42,411 nucleotides of DNA. Origin: Shewanella surugensis. GTDB lineage: Bacteria > Pseudomonadota > Gammaproteobacteria > Enterobacterales > Shewanellaceae. The notes beneath the pieces were generated by a model, which was given only the letters and a program-made list of their open reading frames with translations, had not been told where the DNA came from and made no database searches. This document shows, in pieces, positions 7,848-16,309 of the stretch. The position numbers and the translations under genes were made by a program. Position 1 is the stretch's first letter; every line of letters starts with the position of its first letter. Where the stretch lies: contig NZ_JAKIKS010000043.1 in the NCBI RefSeq assembly GCF_023284005.1, positions 1-42,411 on the forward strand, read 5' to 3'.

Positions 7848-10262
7848 ATGATCCCTAAAAAAAATCGATCTATCAGCTCAAGATCATCGAGGAATCGATT
7901 ATTAAGGCTCGTTTTATCCACCATCACCCTTATCGCTTCACACCCGTCTCATGCAAAACCGATTCATTCAAAGCCGTTAATAAGCCCACAAGTGAATACA
8001 GAAATCCACACCTGTATGCAATGCCACCGAGAACAAACCACACAATGGCAAGCTTCTCATCATGCTAAATCCATGCAAAAAGCCGATAGACAGTCGGTAT
8101 TAGGTCATTTTAATCACTTTACCTTTAAAAATGATAATAGCTGGACGTTATTTGATCATGATAAAAACGGCTTTTACATTGAAACAGGACTAAAAGGTCA
8201 ACCGGGTCAACGATATTCCATTCCTTTTGTATTTGGCTTTTATCCGTTGCAACAACTGCTTGTGGATATCGGTGGCGGTAGACTACAAGCTTATACCGTT
8301 GCTTGGGATGCGCGGTCTATCGAGGAAGGTGGGCAAACTTGGTATGATTTATATGAAGATGCCCACCAGCCTAACAGTCCTTTTTACTGGCAAGGCCAAT
8401 TTAATAATTGGAATACCCGCTGCGCCCAGTGCCATTCGACTGAATTAACCCGAGGCTACGATCTTAATAATGACCGTTATAATACTCAATGGAGACAACC
8501 TAATGTGAGTTGTGAAGCCTGCCATGGCTCAGCATCGGTTCACCTTGCATTACAAAAAGAAGACGCTAATAACAGCCCACAACGTCAGCTCTATTCTGGG
8601 TTTGATAAACCACTACAACACCAGCCTCTTTTTACTTTGGATCCACAAGATCACACGGCCAGCCTCACATCATTATTAACCACAAGATTGGCCTTTGAAA
8701 CACACCGACTTGCTAAGGCTGAACCTTCAAACGCTCAGCTCTCAAAGGAGCCAATATTAACAGCAGAACAAGCTGCAATCTTTGACTCCGTAGGAAACTC
8801 AATCGACTCAACGTCTGTATCCCGTATCGAAAATCATGCACTGCCATTGGATAAAGGTCAAGCAAGTCAATGTATTTTATGTCACAGTCGACGTCATACC
8901 CTTGTAGAAGGGCAAGGACAAGGGCAAATCAATCAAGAGATCATTCCTCGCCTGGCTCTGCCTCGTTTGTACCATAGAGACGGGCAAATTCAAGATGAGG
9001 TCTTTGTCTATGGCTCATTCAGTCAAAGTAAAATGGCTGCTGCAGGGGTGGTATGTAGCCACTGTCACCAAACACACAGTAACGAGCTCATCAGCCAAGA
9101 CAATCCGCTCTGCACACAATGTCATCGAGCCAGTGTATTTGATAACCCCGCACATACACTGCATTCAATCCCATTACATTCGACAAATAAAGACACTCCT
9201 TTGTGTATCGACTGCCATATGCCAAGCAAGACGTATATGGGCGTCGATATAAGGCGCGATCATAGTTTTCGCATTCCTAATCCTTGGGTGAATGAAGCCC
9301 TCAATAGCCCTAATGTCTGTTTAAGCTGCCATCAAGATAAAGATCACCGCTGGACTCAACACGCCCTGGCATCTAAAAAAGACGCTATTTTTACCCACAA
9401 CTCCGATATTGGCACCGCCACCTTACTCAATGAAACCGTCCCAGAACATGCTCAAAAAATCATTGAAAAGTGGGTGCTTGATCCCAGTCAAGCGCCTATG
9501 CGCAGAGCAGTACTATTAGATTTGTTAGATTTATCCCAGCCAAGTCATGTCAACGCCCTCAACATTGCAGCCAACGACAACGAAGCGTTAGTCAAGTTAG
9601 GCGTATTACATAAACTCAGTTCAGCGCCTTTTTCTTTACAGCTACAAATAGGCTTTGGCTTACTCTACGATGATAATAAAAATGTCAGACTCGAAGCCAT
9701 TAAACTGCTTTCCCCTGCCTTTAAAACCAACATTCCTGTTACTGCACAAGAAAAGCTACAAGCAGTATTAAAAGAAGCAGTCGCAACCTACCAAACACAA
9801 CAAGATCTTTTATCGGGTCAATTATCGCTGGCGGATTTAGCTTACAATGTTGGCGATATCGCGCAAGCTAAAGTGCACTATCAAAACGCCTTGCAGCTAC
9901 AGCCTCAATTTTTACCCGCAAAATTGAATTTAGCCAGCCTGCATCGCGAAACCGGTCAATATCAGCAAGCAAAAAATCTGTTGCAAGCGATCCTAGTCAT
10001 TGAGGGCAATCATAGCTTAGCCCAATATAATCTAGGCCTTATTTACGTCATTGAAAAACAATGGCCTAAAGCCCTTAGCGCCTTAAACACCGCTGCCAAT
10101 ACCTCACCGGATAATTTACAGTTTGCCTTTGTCTATTTATTGGCATTAGAAGCCAGCGGCCAAATAGATAATGCCCTTGTGCAACTGGAAAAATTAGCTC
10201 AACACACTCCTAACGATCCTGCATTGATTGAAATAAGACATAGACTGTCTCAATCACATTAA
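7848..10262 (+). CDS. Exported octahaem cytochrome c with C-terminal TPR domain
   Basis: The protein has 804 residues. An N-terminal signal sequence (RLLRLVLSTITLIASHPSHA) directs it to the periplasm, where haem c is attached. Eight CxxCH sites are visible, at about residues 56, 192, 222, 342, 403, 422, 453 and 491 (CMQCH, CAQCH, CEACH, CILCH, CSHCH, CTQCH, CIDCH, CLSCH), so it should bind eight haems. Residues about 510-640 are helical and HEAT-like. Residues about 650-800 are tetratricopeptide repeats (AKVHYQNALQLQPQFLPAKLNLASLHRETGQY and following), which bind partners. It may pass electrons or sit in a complex; no terminal reductase motif can be read. The start lacks a ribosome site, and a TATAAT lies only 5 bases before the ATG, yet no other in-frame start retains the signal peptide. 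It lies 221 bases after the sulfatase, on the same strand. Confidence 0.85.
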   Translation: MIPKKNRSISSRSSRNRLLRLVLSTITLIASHPSHAKPIHSKPLISPQVNTEIHTCMQCHREQTTQWQASHHAKSMQKADRQSVLGHFNHFTFKNDNSWTLFDHDKNGFYIETGLKGQPGQRYSIPFVFGFYPLQQLLVDIGGGRLQAYTVAWDARSIEEGGQTWYDLYEDAHQPNSPFYWQGQFNNWNTRCAQCHSTELTRGYDLNNDRYNTQWRQPNVSCEACHGSASVHLALQKEDANNSPQRQLYSGFDKPLQHQPLFTLDPQDHTASLTSLLTTRLAFETHRLAKAEPSNAQLSKEPILTAEQAAIFDSVGNSIDSTSVSRIENHALPLDKGQASQCILCHSRRHTLVEGQGQGQINQEIIPRLALPRLYHRDGQIQDEVFVYGSFSQSKMAAAGVVCSHCHQTHSNELISQDNPLCTQCHRASVFDNPAHTLHSIPLHSTNKDTPLCIDCHMPSKTYMGVDIRRDHSFRIPNPWVNEALNSPNVCLSCHQDKDHRWTQHALASKKDAIFTHNSDIGTATLLNETVPEHAQKIIEKWVLDPSQAPMRRAVLLDLLDLSQPSHVNALNIAANDNEALVKLGVLHKLSSAPFSLQLQIGFGLLYDDNKNVRLEAIKLLSPAFKTNIPVTAQEKLQAVLKEAVATYQTQQDLLSGQLSLADLAYNVGDIAQAKVHYQNALQLQPQFLPAKLNLASLHRETGQYQQAKNLLQAILVIEGNHSLAQYNLGLIYVIEKQWPKALSALNTAANTSPDNLQFAFVYLLALEASGQIDNALVQLEKLAQHTPNDPALIEIRHRLSQSH

Positions 10263-10333
10263 TCAACTGAGTAAGAATAGACCTCTCATCACAACAGTGG
10301 CAAAAAAAGCCCCATTCACTATCCTTAATCTTA

Positions 10334-10370
10334 TAAGGGATGACTCATCGATCTCATTAATCATCCCTTA
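10334..10370. terminator. Perfect 10-bp stem-loop after the cytochrome gene
   Basis: TAAGGGATGA (10334-10343) pairs perfectly with TCATCCCTTA (10361-10370) around a 17-base loop. It lies 72 bases after the cytochrome stop and about 80 bases before the phosphatase. The following sequence (ACCTTGTTCTTA) is only partly T-rich, so termination may be weak or the hairpin may regulate the downstream gene. Confidence 0.45.
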
Positions 10371-10450
10371 ACCTTGTTCTTATACCTGATATCGTCCTCA
10401 AGGCAGAGGTGAATGATCCCGCGCGCTGACAATGAGTGATTAGATACCTT

Positions 10451-12235
10451 ATGCAACAACATACTATCAAGACATTTACCATTACTTTCACAACAATACT
10501 CTTCCTCCTTCTGCTTAGTGTCTCTGCTCACGCCCAATACCATAAAAAGAGAAATCCCCCCCCAAAGAAACCTAAACTCATTTTGCAAATTACAGTGGAT
10601 GCACTGCGTGGTGATTTACTTACTCGTTATGCTAAAAATATGAGACAAGGCGGATTTAAGTACTTACTCAATAAAGGCATTGTTTATAATAATGCCCATT
10701 ACCAACATGCCAATACCGAAACCATCGTCGGTCACGTGTCACTCGCAACGGGTGCGCCACCCACCGTCCATGGCATGGTCGGTAATATCTGGTTTGAACG
10801 AAGTCAAAATCGGATTGTGTATAATATCGAAGATCCCCACTACTCCTTACTCACAAAAGGAGCCGGAGTCGATAGCCAAAACGAAATAGACCCCACTCAA
10901 AGAGCCGCTAAAAATGAGGGCCGCTCCCCCATGGCGATATTATCAACCACCATTAGTGATGAAATCGCGTCGGCCTTTCCCCGCTCCAATATTTTTGCTG
11001 TCTCGATAAAAGATAGGGGCGCAGTCTCCTTCGCTGGACAATACGGCAAAGCCTTCTGGTTTTCAAAAGCCAGCGCTGAATTTGTCACCAGTAACTATTA
11101 CTATCAAACCTACCCTGACTGGGTAAACCACTGGAATCAAAGCAATCCAACAAAAAAATACCATAATACTCAATGGACACGCAGCCTTGATCAAGACCAA
11201 TACGTTCATGTAGAAGAAAATCAGCCCTCTTTGAATCCTGATTATAAAACAGACATAGCGGGGTTTTCGACTCGCTTTCCTCATCCCTATGGGCCCTCTG
11301 ATGATAAATATTTTACCACTAAGTTAACCCTGAGCCCTGCCGGCGATGACTTAACCTTATCATTTGCAAAAACACTCATTGAAAACGAGCACCTCGGTAA
11401 AGATGAGATCCCCGATTACCTTTCCATTAGCTTCTCTTCCAATGATTACGTATTACATTTATTTGGTCCATCAAGCCAAGAGGCTGAAGATAACTTACTC
11501 AGGTTAGATCTAACATTAAAAGATCTGTTTAGCTATATTGATGAAAAAATTGGATTAGACAATACCTTAATCATATTATCAGCAGATCATGGTGCGCCTG
11601 AAATTCCAGGCTATTTAGTAAGAAAATTAGCCACACAGTTAACCACCGCAAGTACGAATAAAGCCCACTATTTCTCTTTAGCCCAATTTCAAGATGAAAA
11701 CCTATTTACTGCTATTGAACACTCTCTTGGTCTGAAAAAAGGGCAAGGTAAAACACTCATACAACGCTATGCACATCCTTATGTGTACTTAGAACATTCA
11801 CTCATAAAAAAATATAACCTCGACCTTAAACAAGTCCAAATCAGTATCGCTAACGAAATAATGAAACTTAACGGTGTTGAATATGCAATCCCAAGTACTC
11901 AAATTGCAACAGGACAGCTCCCTCAGACACACCTCATGCAATTAGTAACCAATAACTACCATCAATCACGCTCTGGCGATATTCATGTTATTTTTTCTCC
12001 TCAGGTTTTTATTAACGATCTTGATGGACTCACTGTGGCTTCAATGCATGGCTCTCCATGGCAATATGATACCTATGTGCCAGTGATATTTGCAGGCGCA
12101 AACTTAACACCCCAAACCATCAGCCGTTTCATCACTCCCTATGATATCGCGCCCACTATTGCCTCTTACTTAGCCATCACGCCCCCTTCAGGTTCTTCCT
12201 CACCGTTATTACAAGAAGTGATTTCTAGAAAGTAA
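10451..12235 (+). CDS. PafA-like alkaline phosphatase / phosphodiesterase, exported
   Basis: A protein of about 594 residues with a cleavable signal peptide (FLLLLSVSAHA) and therefore periplasmic. It belongs to the type I phosphodiesterase/nucleotide pyrophosphatase branch of the alkaline phosphatase superfamily. LILQITVDALRGDLLTRY gives the first metal Asp. NTETIVGHVSLATGAPP carries the nucleophilic Thr in the setting typical of PafA. YLSISFSSNDYVLHLFGP gives further metal ligands (Asp, His). LIILSADHGAPEIPG is the DHG metal site, and AGANL with DIAPTIASYL closes the domain. These residues fit a zinc phosphomonoesterase or diesterase. The frame opens with GTG at 10436; I prefer the ATG at 10451 because it gives a compact signal peptide, but neither has a good ribosome site. 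The neighbouring sulfatase belongs to the same superfamily, so the set may strip phosphate and sulfate from external compounds. Confidence 0.85.
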   Translation: MQQHTIKTFTITFTTILFLLLLSVSAHAQYHKKRNPPPKKPKLILQITVDALRGDLLTRYAKNMRQGGFKYLLNKGIVYNNAHYQHANTETIVGHVSLATGAPPTVHGMVGNIWFERSQNRIVYNIEDPHYSLLTKGAGVDSQNEIDPTQRAAKNEGRSPMAILSTTISDEIASAFPRSNIFAVSIKDRGAVSFAGQYGKAFWFSKASAEFVTSNYYYQTYPDWVNHWNQSNPTKKYHNTQWTRSLDQDQYVHVEENQPSLNPDYKTDIAGFSTRFPHPYGPSDDKYFTTKLTLSPAGDDLTLSFAKTLIENEHLGKDEIPDYLSISFSSNDYVLHLFGPSSQEAEDNLLRLDLTLKDLFSYIDEKIGLDNTLIILSADHGAPEIPGYLVRKLATQLTTASTNKAHYFSLAQFQDENLFTAIEHSLGLKKGQGKTLIQRYAHPYVYLEHSLIKKYNLDLKQVQISIANEIMKLNGVEYAIPSTQIATGQLPQTHLMQLVTNNYHQSRSGDIHVIFSPQVFINDLDGLTVASMHGSPWQYDTYVPVIFAGANLTPQTISRFITPYDIAPTIASYLAITPPSGSSSPLLQEVISRK

Positions 12236-12268
12236 TGGTTCAATAAATCTAAGTTACAAGCACCTTGA

Positions 12269-12421
12269 TTGCTCACCACCACTTATGACATACCACAAGG
12301 ACATCTATTCGCTATCGATAGCTTCGATCCTCAATATAAAAACCCAACCTCCGTTGACTATTATCTGGATTTTGTTTTTACCCATACACAACAATCCGTA
12401 CTCAACATCCCCTCACGATAA
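12269..12421 (+). pseudogene. Possible remnant of an unknown gene (about 50 codons)
   Basis: In the 395-base gap between the phosphatase and the ketoacyl synthase, one frame reads TTYDIPQGHLFAIDSFDPQY and on through DYYLDFVFTHTQQS to a stop at 12419-12421, with protein-like composition. There is no ATG and no ribosome site; the frame opens only with TTG after a TGA at 12266-12268. I recognise no family. It may be the C-terminal end of a deleted gene. The rest of 12422-12630 is AT-rich and holds no visible feature except the ribosome site of the next gene. Confidence 0.3.
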
Positions 12422-12630
12422 ATAAAGTAAAATAAACACACAATAAATGCACTGTCATGTTTTAAACACACTTACTATAGGATTAACATCCAAAGAGTGT
12501 CGCAGGACACTTGTTTATACTCAGGTTTCAATATATGTTAAATTAATAATCGTTTAGCGGTCAAAAAGGATCGCTAACGCCGTTAGCACGCTACTATCGC
12601 CAACAATCGTCCATTTTTAAGGGGAATGCA

Positions 12631-13752
12631 GTGAAAAAAGTCGTGATCAGTGGTACCGGTCTCTATACCCCAGAACATAGCATCTCAAACGATGAATTAG
12701 TCATCTCTTTTAATCTCTACGTGGCGCAGTTTAATGAACAACATCGTGCAGCAATCGAAACAGGAGAAATCATTGCCCTAGTAAAAAGTGACAGTGCTTT
12801 TATAGAAAAGGCATCCGGCGTAAAAAGTCGCTACGTGGTCGACAAAAAAGGCATCCTCGATCCCAACCGCATGAAACCTTTTATTCCAGACCGTCATAAT
12901 GATGAAGCATCATTACAATGTGAAATGTCTGTCATTGCCGCCAAAGAAGCCCTTGAACAAGCAGGGAAACAAGCTCAAGATGTCGACATGGTGATTGTTG
13001 CCTGCTCGAATTTACAACGCGCATACCCTGCTATCGCCATTGAAATTCAAACTCAACTAGGGATCCAAGGATTCGCTTATGACATGAATGTTGCCTGCAG
13101 TTCTGCCACCTTTGGCATTCAGGCCGCAATGAATGCCATTCAAAGTGGTAATGCACGATGCGTCCTCATGTTAAATCCTGAAATTTGTAGCAGTCATTTA
13201 AATTTTCGCGATCGCGATAGTCACTTTATTTTTGGTGATGCTTGTACTGCGGTGCTATTAGAAGAAGCAGAACACGCCAGCAGCAATGTCCAATATCTGA
13301 TCTTAGGCACTAAGCTACAGACTGTTTTTTCTAATAACATACGCAATAATGCCGGCTTTCTAAATCGCTGTGATGAGGCTGGCTTAAAGACTGCTGACAA
13401 GCTGTTTATTCAAAATGGCCGTAAAGTCTTTAAAGAAGTTTGCCCAATGGTGGCCGATCATATCAGCGAACATTTACATGCATTATCGCTAACACCCGAT
13501 ACCATTAGTCGATTATGGTTACATCAAGCCAATTTAACCATGAACCAACTTATTGCTAAACGCGTACTGGGCCGTGAAGCCAACATTCATGAAGCACCAA
13601 TCATTTTAGATCGCTACGCCAATACCAGTTCAGCGGGATCGATTATTGCTTATCACTTACATAAAAGTGATTTATCATCAGGAAGTATCGGAATAATCAG
13701 TAGTTTTGGTGCAGGTTATTCGATCGGCAGCGTTATCGTCAAAAAGTGTTAA
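12631..13752 (+). CDS. 3-oxoacyl-ACP synthase III (FabH-like)
   Basis: This thiolase-fold enzyme of 373 residues condenses an acyl-CoA with malonyl-ACP, in fatty acid initiation or a special acyl pathway. The catalytic triad is complete: Cys about 156 in NVACSSATFG, His about 298 in WLHQANLTMN, and Asn about 331 in YANTSSAGS. The active-site loop GFGAG-type sequence appears near the end as SSFGAGYSIGSV. It is about 50 residues longer than E. coli FabH, with an insert at residues 25-75, like the second FabH found in vibrios and relatives (family knowledge). The start is GTG, with AAGGGG 7 bases upstream. It is monocistronic, with a strong terminator at 13775-13820. No other fatty-acid gene is near, so it may serve a specialised lipid or signal. 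Confidence 0.88.
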   Translation: MKKVVISGTGLYTPEHSISNDELVISFNLYVAQFNEQHRAAIETGEIIALVKSDSAFIEKASGVKSRYVVDKKGILDPNRMKPFIPDRHNDEASLQCEMSVIAAKEALEQAGKQAQDVDMVIVACSNLQRAYPAIAIEIQTQLGIQGFAYDMNVACSSATFGIQAAMNAIQSGNARCVLMLNPEICSSHLNFRDRDSHFIFGDACTAVLLEEAEHASSNVQYLILGTKLQTVFSNNIRNNAGFLNRCDEAGLKTADKLFIQNGRKVFKEVCPMVADHISEHLHALSLTPDTISRLWLHQANLTMNQLIAKRVLGREANIHEAPIILDRYANTSSAGSIIAYHLHKSDLSSGSIGIISSFGAGYSIGSVIVKKC

Positions 13753-13774
13753 TTTAGAAAGTGAAATGAATACG

Positions 13775-13820
13775 GTAAGCCAGCATAACCTTATTATTCG
13801 CTGGCTTACTCATTTTTCTT
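13775..13820. terminator. Intrinsic terminator, probably bidirectional
   Basis: GTAAGCCAGC (13775-13784) pairs perfectly with GCTGGCTTAC (13800-13809), followed by TCATTTTTCTT on the plus strand. It lies 22 bases after the ketoacyl synthase stop and just before the stop of the converging ATP-grasp gene, so it can end both transcripts. Confidence 0.8.
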
Positions 13821-13833
13821 TCATGTCATAAAA

Positions 13834-14412
13834 TCATAATTCGGTTGAATCAATAAAGTGGTGAATCGCTTTTCTTTGCTGAGCCTCACTCAATAGATGT
13901 AAGTATTGGATAGGATCGCCGATCGCTAATTCTAATAATAATAACGTCTGAGTCGTTTCACAGCGGATCATGTCAATACGAAATTCATGAGCCTTTTCTC
14001 CTGTTAACATCAATATACTCTCTAATACTTTTTCAGCAGCATTAAGATCATCTTCACAGGGTGACACCAGTTGTGATGTACCACCGTGCATTTGATGAGT
14101 ACGGAGATCCAATATCGAAGGGGTTTTTAATACGGTATGTGAGATGGTATTATCATAAATAATAAAGCTATATTCTCCTTCAATTTTCACATTTGGCATA
14201 AACTTTTGAATAATAATATCGGGTTTAATATCACAAATTGATGGATTAAAATCATATTCAATCAAATCTACTAAATAATTTTCTTCACCAAAGGTACCAT
14301 AAACGGGCTTTACCACTAATTTGTCCCCTAGCCCATATTGATGAGCCAGTTGTTGCAATGCTTTTGGCCCAGTAATCGGAGTACTGACAAAATTGGTTGG
14401 AATAGTCGGCAC
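13834..14412 (-). CDS. Short ATP-grasp protein lacking its N-terminal domain
   Basis: 192 residues with the ATP-binding half of an ATP-grasp ligase: KLVVKPVYGTFGEENYLV (lysine and flexible glycine loop over ATP), IIIQKFMP, EGEYSFIIYDN and EFRIDMIRCETTQTLLLLELAIGDP (metal-binding acidic residues late in the domain). Members usually have 280-320 residues; the first about 100 (pre-ATP-grasp domain) are missing here. The start is GTG with AGGG 7 bases upstream, so it may truly be translated. Just upstream in another frame lies an ATG-led stub reading MMENVAVIGN before a stop, which resembles the beginning of such proteins, so an internal deletion is likely. No substrate can be assigned. It converges with the synthase gene, sharing the terminator. 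Confidence 0.65.
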   Translation of the reverse strand: MPTIPTNFVSTPITGPKALQQLAHQYGLGDKLVVKPVYGTFGEENYLVDLIEYDFNPSICDIKPDIIIQKFMPNVKIEGEYSFIIYDNTISHTVLKTPSILDLRTHQMHGGTSQLVSPCEDDLNAAEKVLESILMLTGEKAHEFRIDMIRCETTQTLLLLELAIGDPIQYLHLLSEAQQRKAIHHFIDSTEL

Positions 14413-14597
14413 CTTAATTCCCTATCACCGCCACGTTTTCCATCATTGATCCCTTTCTTTTTACCCATCCTAAGCATAGTCATTAGCAACATAAAAAGGT
14501 GCCTTACTTCTTGAACTGAGCATAATCTGTATTACACTTGATAGCCAAGCTATAACGAAATACCCCCTCTGTGCATCCCATGACTAAAGGTGAAGTA

Positions 14598-14777
14598 ATG
14601 AAGGAATTTAGCAATATCATTGAAATTATCTGCCCAAACAAATTAAAACTGACTCCAACGGGAATGAAGTCAAATCACTTTTACCTCAATAAAACGTCGA
14701 GTCAATTAAATAGCTTTATTTGTCCACTGTGCCGCGAACAGCACCACTGGAGTGAAAAAGATGTTGTGGATTATTAA
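14598..14777 (+). CDS. Small zinc-ribbon protein
   Basis: 59 residues. A CPNK near the N-terminus and FICPLCREQHHWSE near the C-terminus are the half-sites of a degenerate zinc ribbon. The C-terminal CPLCxxxHxW pattern is common in small bacterial ribbon proteins of unknown role. I chose ATG 14598 because AAAGG lies 8 bases before it; the same frame opens with GTG at 14571 and ATG at 14580 without ribosome sites. The first half-site has only one clear Cys, so zinc binding is uncertain. It lies about 100 bases before another small ribbon-containing gene on the same strand. Confidence 0.5.
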   Translation: MKEFSNIIEIICPNKLKLTPTGMKSNHFYLNKTSSQLNSFICPLCREQHHWSEKDVVDY

Positions 14778-14874
14778 TATTAATGATTATCAAAGAGCAG
14801 GCTATCTTCATAAAAATATTCTTTACCCATTTGATGCATCTTCCTCAAACATTATCGAGGAGACTCTGTAGACA

Positions 14875-15144
14875 ATGAATATGAACAGCATCTCATTTTG
14901 GATTATCTTCTATCTTATTATGCTGGCTCTGTCTGTCATCATTGGGTATTTAAAGGGCAATATTATTGCAGGATTTTTACTGGGTTATGTACTAGGTCCT
15001 ATAGGCCTCATATTAATCTTACTCAGTAAAGACAGAAGAACGATCCAATGCCATGCTTGTCTTGAAAAAATCCATAAGCATTCCTATATATGCCCTCATT
15101 GCCAAACAAAAGTACAACATAAACACAAGAAACTCATCAACTAA
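14875..15144 (+). CDS. Small membrane protein with a C-terminal zinc ribbon
   Basis: 89 residues: two membrane segments (about residues 6-25 and 30-50, ending GPIGLILILLS) form a hairpin, followed by a cytosolic tail CHACLEKIHKHSYICPHC with two CxxC pairs, a probable zinc ribbon. Proteins of this shape (hydrophobic hairpin plus ribbon) are widespread and uncharacterised. GAGGAG lies 12 bases before the ATG, slightly far; an in-frame TAG just upstream rules out a longer form. Its two tidy cysteine pairs make it a better ribbon than the gene before it. Convergent with the barrel gene at 15235-16254. Confidence 0.6.
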   Translation: MNMNSISFWIIFYLIMLALSVIIGYLKGNIIAGFLLGYVLGPIGLILILLSKDRRTIQCHACLEKIHKHSYICPHCQTKVQHKHKKLIN

Positions 15145-15234
15145 TACAGTGAAGCGTCACTCATATACCCAATATCATTGAGCATGCGGGGGGTCCAGAT
15201 ATGTTAAGTTTATAAACATAAGGTTGGCCGCAGT

Positions 15235-16254
15235 TCAAAAAGTAAATGAATAACTAATACTGATTGAACCGTCAATAAAACGTCCTGTATCCTCACCTCG
15301 TTCACTACTATTCCAGCGATTACCTGAATAATTATTATATTGAACCGTGATCGTTCCTGGGTGCCAATCAAAGTAACCAAAGCCATAAGTATAGTCTGGA
15401 TTCCAAGGCTGTTTTTGCGAACTGTCTAAATAATAAAAGGCCGTTCCATTGACATACCAGTTGCCAATGATCGCATACTTACAACCCAAACTGATTGTTT
15501 GCTGGCCCGTTAAGTATTCAGAAGACGCTAAATCAAAATATTCAGGTGTATAGTTATAATCAAACTGACATCCAATAGCCCCTTTATCAGTAAAGGATAA
15601 CCAGTCAATCCAAGGCTCTCCAACAGGAAACTTCCAGCCTAATGACCAAGTCCCCTGCCCAAATTCGGTACTTTTTTGTCCCTCTTCGGGGGCAAATCGA
15701 TTCCCACCATAATTAGAATATAACAAGCTAAAAGTGTACGGCCTCCAATCGCTATAACCAAATACATAAGTATAATCAGGATTCCAAGCTTGCTGTAAAT
15801 CAGGATCAAAATAATAGTAAGCCGTCGCGGAAATGAACCAATTGCCTAAAATAGAATATTTAAGCGATAAACTCGCCGTTGTATTTTGATTACTCGGCCC
15901 CGAGGTTGCATCAGGCGGGAGGGTGGCAGGTGTTTCTGTAAGAGGAATGCCTAAACTCATATTACCATTCCACCTTTTATACCAAGGAGTCTCTTCCCCC
16001 CAAGAGAAAAAAGGTAAGTCAAAAGAACTGTTCGCACCTTGCCAAATTTGATCAAACTCCGTTTCTTCCCGTAATATGGATGTTTTTTTTCCGCTATTCT
16101 CTAAGTTACCCGATTCAGGCTTAGGTGCATTTTCCGCCATTTGCGTTTGATGACCATTGGCAAAACAACCGTAAGAATATAATAAGAACAATAAACTGAT
16201 CCCAAATGATAAAAAAAACGTCCCCAAATATGACCATAGTCCCTTCATAATCAT
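15235..16254 (-). CDS. Predicted outer-membrane beta-barrel protein with an internal duplication
   Basis: 339 residues. A signal peptide (LSFGISLLFLLYSYGCFA) is followed by about 60 polar residues and then alternating aromatic strands, ending in SISISYSFTF, the terminal Phe pattern of barrel proteins inserted by the BAM complex. Two long segments are copies of each other: NWFISATAYYYFDPD...QAWNPDYTYVFGYSDWRP and NWYVNGTAFYYLDSS...QPWNPDYTYGFGYFDWHP, each ending in a (S/N)NYxGNR block. So the barrel was built by duplication. I do not recognise a named family. It is last in the minus-strand glycan locus, 55 bases after a DUF3131 gene, which makes a polysaccharide pore or anchor a reasonable guess. 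ATG 16248 is an alternative start. Confidence 0.6.
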   Translation of the reverse strand: MIMKGLWSYLGTFFLSFGISLLFLLYSYGCFANGHQTQMAENAPKPESGNLENSGKKTSILREETEFDQIWQGANSSFDLPFFSWGEETPWYKRWNGNMSLGIPLTETPATLPPDATSGPSNQNTTASLSLKYSILGNWFISATAYYYFDPDLQQAWNPDYTYVFGYSDWRPYTFSLLYSNYGGNRFAPEEGQKSTEFGQGTWSLGWKFPVGEPWIDWLSFTDKGAIGCQFDYNYTPEYFDLASSEYLTGQQTISLGCKYAIIGNWYVNGTAFYYLDSSQKQPWNPDYTYGFGYFDWHPGTITVQYNNYSGNRWNSSERGEDTGRFIDGSISISYSFTF

Positions 16255-16309
16255 GCTTTCATCATCGTTATAGAATATTAATGCTTTCGTGTGTCAGTCC
16301 CCGCCTCAA

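Noticed and set aside
15150..15234. Short inverted repeats (AGTGA/TCACT and TATGTT/AACATA) in the convergent gap before the barrel gene
   Set aside because: Stems of five or six bases without GC richness or a T-tract are too weak to call a terminator.
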